The notes below the pieces were generated by a model. It was given only the letters and a program-made list of their open reading frames with translations. It did no database searches and was not told the origin of the DNA. A DNA stretch of 32,517 nucleotides, from assembly GCA_028714475.1 (NCBI GenBank), contig JAQTNC010000006.1, forward strand, positions 47,553-80,069, given 5' to 3'. The DNA is from Patescibacteria group bacterium (lineage in GTDB: Bacteria > Patescibacteriota > Patescibacteriia > SG8-24). The position numbers were made by a program, and so were the translations under genes. This document shows, in pieces, positions 29,035-32,517 of the stretch (its first letter is position 1; every line of letters begins with the position of its first letter).

Positions 29035-29562
29035 ATGGAGAATGTTCCTGTCCACGAAATACCAATCCCTGAATACAACGTCAAAGACAGGCCCGACCAT
29101 GCTGCGGTTGGGGCGAAGATTGACGACGTCCTTAAGCATCATTTTCTCGGCCAACATGTCGCCGTGCGTTGCATCGGTTCGCAGGAGCACCCTGACAAAA
29201 CCGCCGATGAGCTAATCGCCATTATCAAAACGATTGGCCACGACCGTTACGAACCGGATCGAAAAGGCGATCGATACGAGAACGTCGAAAACAAGCATAT
29301 CGATTTCTTCGCGCTTGATTTCGTCATTGAACCCGAAGGTCGATATCTGGAACAATTCATCGAACCGTTTTATGAGTGGCCCAAACGGGCTGGGAGGGAG
29401 CCAGTGCGTCTAGACATCGTTCTTGTTTATGACTTCTCTGCCCTAGAGGTTGTCGAGCACCGGTATGAAGGCAGGGAGAGCGAAGTCAAACGCGATGGTT
29501 TTGTGTTTAGGAATCACGACAAGAAAACGGAGGCACTCAAAACAATCATCAAGATACTGTAA
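29035..29562 (+). CDS. Protein of unknown function
   Basis: A 175-aa acidic protein without a recognised family. It is rich in His, Asp and Glu (for example HAAVGAKIDDVLKHHF, NVENKHIDFFALDF), with no membrane helix. The frame opens at TTG 29026, three codons earlier; the ATG at 29035 is preferred though no good ribosome binding site is visible. It begins 18 bp after the previous gene and is probably in the same operon. A hairpin with a short T-rich tail (29594-29625) follows. Confidence 0.6.
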   Translation: MENVPVHEIPIPEYNVKDRPDHAAVGAKIDDVLKHHFLGQHVAVRCIGSQEHPDKTADELIAIIKTIGHDRYEPDRKGDRYENVENKHIDFFALDFVIEPEGRYLEQFIEPFYEWPKRAGREPVRLDIVLVYDFSALEVVEHRYEGRESEVKRDGFVFRNHDKKTEALKTIIKIL

Positions 29563-29593
29563 TAAATGACGCAGGACTTTGCTGATGCTGACT

Positions 29594-29625
29594 AAGCCCC
29601 AAACCCAAAGATGTTTGGAGCTTTA
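29594..29625 (+). terminator. Possible terminator
   Basis: A stem with one mismatch (CCAAAC/GTTTGG at 29599-29604 and 29613-29618, extended by AAGC/GCTT) and a short T-rich tail. It would end the dksA-lspA-NUDIX cluster. Confidence 0.5.
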
Positions 29626-29741
29626 TGTAATCAAAACAACGCGTAGCGGCCAGCTTTTGACTATTTTAGCTAAAAAAAGTAAATTATTCATGTAATGGTT
29701 ATGTAATTTGATGAGGGTGTCGAAGCCCCTTGTTCCCTCAT

Positions 29742-29771
29742 TTGACAGGCTCAAACGAGACCTGATATAAA
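29742..29771 (+). promoter_or_regulatory. Promoter of the PIN toxin-antitoxin operon
   Basis: A perfect TTGACA (29742-29747), 18-bp spacer, TATAAA (29766-29771) with TGA extension. An inverted repeat (29711-29717 and 29735-29741) ends at the -35 box and could be an operator. The leader would be about 19 nt. Confidence 0.6.
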
Positions 29772-29796
29772 ACGACCTACTAACCCAACACTGCTT

Positions 29797-29973
29797 ATGA
29801 CTAGGAAAGACAAAGAAATCTTTAAGGATTTCATGTCGCCGCCGGCGCCCCCCACCGGAGAACCCAAGCCTTGGACTAACGACGACACAAAAAAATTCAT
29901 CAAGGCGGCAAAGGCCATCAGGCCAATCATTGAGAAAGCGGAACGAGAGGGGCGATTCTGTGGCGGGCATTGA
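29797..29973 (+). CDS. Small antitoxin-like protein preceding the PIN gene
   Basis: A 58-aa reading frame (MTRKDKEIFKDFM...), highly charged, with a Pro-rich stretch at 15-24 and helical ends. It is too short to place in a family. Its stop overlaps the PIN gene start by 14 nt and a good promoter lies upstream, the usual layout of a VapB-type antitoxin. No DNA-binding motif is recognisable, so the role is inferred from position and size. Confidence 0.6.
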   Translation: MTRKDKEIFKDFMSPPAPPTGEPKPWTNDDTKKFIKAAKAIRPIIEKAEREGRFCGGH

Positions 29974-30484
29974 TTTACACGATAGGCACATTCTCCTAGA
30001 TACGAATGTGCTTATTGGTATTTCTAAATATCCTGACGAATTTAAGAGTGTTCTTTCTAGCCTTTCCGGGGCGCATGTGTACTATTCGTCTGCGACAAAA
30101 TTTGAGATTCTGCGCGGAGCCACGATAAGAAGCGAGTATTCAAAACTGTTAGACGGCATCAATTGCTTTAAGTGTCTTGAAGTCGACGCAAAAACGATGA
30201 AGCGTGCCGCGATTTATGGTTGCATGATAAACAAAAGCTGCGGCAAGGGTGCGGAACTCACCGACTGTATTAATGCAGCCTTAATTACAGGAAAAATGAT
30301 GGATGAAAATGAGATGTGGGTTCTGATTTCCGCTGATTATCGTCATTATCCGCTGACGATATTCGACTGGATTCATTTTGAGGCCGTAAATCAAAAAAGT
30401 GACGGCGACGGGATGCCATATGGGTTTGTCGAACCAAACAAAGAGAAATTTGCTGATAGGTTCAGACAATGGCGCAAACACTAA
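29960..30484 (+). CDS. PIN-domain ribonuclease, VapC-type toxin
   Basis: A 174-aa PIN-fold protein. HILLDTNVLIG supplies the first Asp, KFEILRG the Glu, ELTDCINAAL the second Asp and LISADYRHY a later acidic residue, the expected metal-binding set. VapC toxins cut tRNA or rRNA. The frame opens at TTG 29930, but GTG 29960 has GAGAGGGG upstream and places the domain at the usual distance from the start. It is longer than most VapC proteins (about 130 aa). Confidence 0.72.
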   Translation: MAGIDLHDRHILLDTNVLIGISKYPDEFKSVLSSLSGAHVYYSSATKFEILRGATIRSEYSKLLDGINCFKCLEVDAKTMKRAAIYGCMINKSCGKGAELTDCINAALITGKMMDENEMWVLISADYRHYPLTIFDWIHFEAVNQKSDGDGMPYGFVEPNKEKFADRFRQWRKH

Positions 30485-30502
30485 AAAGGCCTCTTATTTC
30501 GA

Positions 30503-31885
30503 CTAGACAGCTGACCCCAGAAGCGGCACCGAGAGGTGGCGCCTTTTTGTTTCTCCGGGCAGGCGGTGGAGCTTGCGCCAAGGAATCTCGCTGCGTTCGG
30601 AACACAAATAGTTCTGGCCCGACCCGAGTGGAGGGCCTGCCCCTCGACTCCGCTGCGCTTCGCTCGGGGAAGAACAAAGGGGCGAAGGGTGGTGTGCCGC
30701 GGCCGCGCCGGCAGTATATACGCAATGCTTGCCGTAGGCGGCGGCAATCTCGTCCACGGCGCGATAGAGTTTCGAGAGCTTTTCCAGGCGCAGCGGCGGC
30801 TCGAACAAATCGAGCTGGGTCGCACCAGCTGACTGCAACCCGGTGAGTACAACGCCGGTGGCGCGGTACGGCGTGCGTTGACGAAACAATTGCACAAACA
30901 TGTTTTCGACAACCGCTCCCATTTCGAGCGGATACGCTGATGGCCGATTCAGGGTCGCCTCGGCCCCGACCGAACGGTAGTCCTGGCCGACGAGCCAAAT
31001 AGCGAGCCCGGTCGCGACCAGGTGATGTCGCCGCGCCTTGATGGTGGCGTTCTCCAGATTCTTGAGCAGTTGGGCGCGCACGAAAGCCGGATCGGTCGAA
31101 GGCGGCGTGAAGGTCTTGGTCTTGCTCACGGTGGCGTAATCCGACTTGTCTTCGGTCGCAATCTCGAAAACCGCTTCGCCATTCAGTTCGCGCCATGTTT
31201 CCTGAAGTGGCTTGGTGAATTTCGCCATGATGAATTCCTCGTCGCGGCGGGCGAAATCAAGCGCCGTGCGGATATTAAGTTGTCGGCAATAGGCGGACGT
31301 CTGCGGACCGATGCCCCAAATCTTCTCTACCGGCAGTTTCTCGAGGTACTCATGGATATGGCGGCCGGAAATCGCGGTGAATCCGGCTGGCTTCTGCCAT
31401 TTCGACCCGACCTTGGCGAGCGTCTTCGAAAGCGACAGCCCGACGGAAACGGTGAGGCCGAGTTCGGCATGGATGGCGGATTGCATACGCCGCGTGATGC
31501 CTTCATAGGAATCGCGCAGTGATCGCCGCAAACCGGTGATGTCGGCAAAACCCTCATCAATCGAATATTCCTCGACGACCGAGGTGAAGCGCCTCATGAT
31601 GGCGAACATTCTTTTCGAAAAAAGGCTGTAAGTCTCGTAGTCAGAGGGAACAATGATGGCGTCCGGGCACAGCTTGGGCACGTCACGCAAGGACACGCCG
31701 CGGGTGACGCCCCGCGCCTTCGCCTCGTAGCTCGCGGCCGCGACAATGCCGCGCTCCTTCCCCGTCACGACCGGCCGCCCGCGCCACTCCGGATGCACGG
31801 CCTGCTCGCAGGACGCGAAAAAAGCGTCACCGTCCAGATGAAGGATCGCGCGCGGCCAAGAGGAAATCATGATTGGGGCAGACAT
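30503..31885 (-). CDS. dinB: DNA polymerase IV (Y-family) with repeat-derived tail
   Basis: A 460-aa error-prone polymerase. HLDGDAFFAS (D18) and YSIDEGFAD (D110, E111) hold the catalytic metal ligands. The thumb with GIGPQT and the little-finger domain follow to about residue 395. The last 65 residues do not look like polymerase: they are the translation of a REP-like repeat and flanking sequence, so the original stop has probably been lost. No beta-clamp motif is obvious in the tail. The gene lies next to a LexA-type gene, suggesting SOS control. Start is ATG 31883-31885, with ATG 31868-31870 as an alternative. Confidence 0.9.
   Translation of the reverse strand: MSAPIMISSWPRAILHLDGDAFFASCEQAVHPEWRGRPVVTGKERGIVAAASYEAKARGVTRGVSLRDVPKLCPDAIIVPSDYETYSLFSKRMFAIMRRFTSVVEEYSIDEGFADITGLRRSLRDSYEGITRRMQSAIHAELGLTVSVGLSLSKTLAKVGSKWQKPAGFTAISGRHIHEYLEKLPVEKIWGIGPQTSAYCRQLNIRTALDFARRDEEFIMAKFTKPLQETWRELNGEAVFEIATEDKSDYATVSKTKTFTPPSTDPAFVRAQLLKNLENATIKARRHHLVATGLAIWLVGQDYRSVGAEATLNRPSAYPLEMGAVVENMFVQLFRQRTPYRATGVVLTGLQSAGATQLDLFEPPLRLEKLSKLYRAVDEIAAAYGKHCVYTAGAAAAHHPSPLCSSPSEAQRSRGAGPPLGSGQNYLCSERSEIPWRKLHRLPGETKRRHLSVPLLGSAV
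30610..30675 (-). repeat. REP-like modular repeat, copy B (inside dinB)
   Basis: The two modules of the repeat at 19861-19925 recur here on the opposite strand and in swapped order (30610-30636 and 30640-30675). The second differs by one base in 36 from copy A. It lies within the 3' end of the polymerase IV frame. Confidence 0.7.
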
Positions 31886-31887
31886 GG

Positions 31888-31916
31888 TTGACAGCCGGGA
31901 TATTATCTGTTAGGTT
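31888..31916 (+). promoter_or_regulatory. Promoter of the small gene at 31962
   Basis: TTGACA (31888-31893), 17-bp spacer, TAGGTT (31911-31916) with TG extension. The -10-like GATAAT of the divergent polymerase gene (31902-31907, minus strand) lies within the spacer, so the two transcription units share control sequence. Confidence 0.4.
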
Positions 31917-31961
31917 ACAAAAAGTAATATCTCAATTGGCTCCTTCAGAAAGGGCTGTTCC

Positions 31962-32240
31962 GTGACAAAGATAACTAAACTGATTGCGTTGGCCAGTTGG
32001 ATCCTCGGCAAGTGGAGTTCGGCGAACGAGCCGACACAGCGTCTTCTTCAGGAAACCCTGCGGGAATGTCTAGATGCCGGCGCGGCGCCGCTGGGATATC
32101 GCCCATGTTTGATGGGCGGCGGTGCCAACTCATACTACTGGCTGGTCTTTGACACAACCAAGATGGAAGTCGGGGCGCGCAGTGTCTACATGAAATCACG
32201 CACGCCGCCGGGCTGTACGATAACCGTCATCGTCATCTGA
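31962..32240 (+). CDS. Small protein of unknown function
   Basis: A 92-aa protein with a GTG start behind AAAGGG. The N-terminal 20 residues are amphipathic to hydrophobic. The middle has CLMGGGANSYYWLVFD, and the end is beta-rich and hydrophobic. No family recognised. It is divergent from dinB with a shared promoter region and is followed by a strong terminator, so it is a single-gene unit. Confidence 0.55.
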   Translation: MTKITKLIALASWILGKWSSANEPTQRLLQETLRECLDAGAAPLGYRPCLMGGGANSYYWLVFDTTKMEVGARSVYMKSRTPPGCTITVIVI

Positions 32241-32256
32241 CCGTCAGTCACAACCT

Positions 32257-32287
32257 GGATTCGCCCTCTCGGCGAATCCGGTTTTTG
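32257..32287 (+). terminator. Intrinsic terminator
   Basis: A perfect 9-bp stem (32257-32265 and 32271-32279), 5-nt loop, and GGTTTTTG tail, 17 bp after the stop of the small gene. Confidence 0.88.
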
Positions 32288-32314
32288 TTATGACGACAAA
32301 CAAGGAAACCCCTT

Positions 32315-32371
32315 CGACAAGCTCAGGGTATATATTTTATCCCCTGAGCGGAGCGAAGCGGAGTCGAAGGG
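32315..32371. repeat. REP-like palindrome
   Basis: The left half ends in a GCTCAGGG word and the right half begins CCCTGAGC. The outer arms CCCTTCGAC and GTCGAAGGG also pair, so the whole forms a long imperfect hairpin. The right half (32341-32371) shares the GAGCGGAGCGAAGCGGAGTC core with copies A and B. It ends one base before the stop codon of the LexA-type gene. Confidence 0.7.
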
Positions 32372-32517
32372 TCACCCCAACTTCCTGATTACCGCCGTCA
32401 CGACACCGGCGACGCGCATCTCGTCGCGCGGCTCGATGGGGCGATATTTACGATTGGCCGGCAGGAGCCGCACGCGACCGCCGCGCTTCTCGAAGAACTT
32501 GATGGTCCACTCCTTGT
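32372..32517 (-). CDS. lexA: LexA/UmuD-type S24 peptidase, C-terminal part
   Basis: The last 48 codons of a gene continuing beyond the window end. The peptide KEWTIKFFEKRGGRVRLLPA and the following NRKYRPI...VAGVVTAVIRKLG match the C-terminal catalytic domain of LexA, including the Lys of the Ser-Lys dyad in the TIK context. LexA represses SOS genes and cleaves itself on DNA damage. Whether the DNA-binding N-terminus exists cannot be seen, so UmuD is an alternative. It is near dinB. Confidence 0.82.
   Translation of the reverse strand, partial: KEWTIKFFEKRGGRVRLLPANRKYRPIEPRDEMRVAGVVTAVIRKLG

Noticed and set aside
28471-29190. A 239-aa minus-strand frame opposite two orphan genes
   Set aside because: It is antisense to a tight plus-strand cluster with ATGA overlaps and shows no domain.
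1-32517. CRISPR array, rRNA genes or a prophage
   Set aside because: No regularly spaced short direct repeats with unique spacers, no rRNA sequence and no phage structural genes were seen in the window.

Overview
The window looks like a piece of a moderately GC-rich bacterial chromosome, most likely from the Candidate Phyla Radiation (Patescibacteria). That placement is an inference from the gene set: a TraR/DksA-type zinc finger protein, an L,D-transpeptidase fused to FG-GAP repeats, an HMA/TauE-like/cupredoxin fusion, LabA-type NYN proteins, a single XerC/D-like recombinase and many small orphan genes. No rRNA gene is present to confirm it. TGA is used as a stop throughout, so the code is the standard one and not that of Gracilibacteria or Absconditabacteria.

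Layout. 1-3.8 kb: a copper-handling operon on the minus strand (HMA-TauE/SafE-like-cupredoxin fusion, then the Cu+ ATPase CopA). 4.0-5.4 kb: divergent HD hydrolase and DUF3592 membrane protein. 5.4-10.2 kb: one very large secreted or membrane metalloprotease of M6 type with Ig-like and calcium-binding domains, bracketed by two copies of the 3' end of the DUF3592 gene. 10.4-13.2 kb: minus-strand genes for an anchored protein, a nitroreductase, a bacteriohemerythrin and an HD-GYP-like protein. 13.4-14.2 kb: an unusual radical-SAM-like protein. 14.3-15.8 kb: the FG-GAP/L,D-transpeptidase. 15.9-17.4 kb: a tandem 206-bp repeat abutting tRNA-His, an HTH/Fic toxin-antitoxin pair and tRNA-Arg. 17.5-18.5 kb: a tyrosine recombinase.

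18.6-26.5 kb is mostly plus-strand: NYN protein, rpsO, second NYN protein, a minus-strand PP-loop ATPase/TudS-like pair, an orphan gene, pnp and an anchored orphan. rpsO and pnp, neighbours in many bacteria, are here separated by about 3 kb. 26.5-27.2 kb has no convincing gene. It holds a cluster of DnaA-box-like sites with an AT-rich tract (candidate replication origin), followed by a strongly structured segment with mutually exclusive hairpins. 27.2-29.6 kb is a tight plus-strand cluster (DksA-like, lspA, NUDIX, two orphans). 29.8-30.5 kb is a PIN-domain toxin-antitoxin pair. 30.5-32.5 kb holds an SOS-like group: DNA polymerase IV, a small orphan and the 3' end of a LexA-type gene.

Themes. 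Several genes have a -10 box only 7-10 nt before the start codon, which suggests leaderless mRNAs. REP-like modular repeats recur around 19.9, 30.6 and 32.3 kb, and one of them has been absorbed into the C-terminus of DNA polymerase IV. The items most worth following up are the candidate origin with its structured RNA region, the tRNA-His-derived tandem repeat, the TudS-like/PP-loop pair, the DUF3592-flanked surface protease and the radical-SAM-like orphan.
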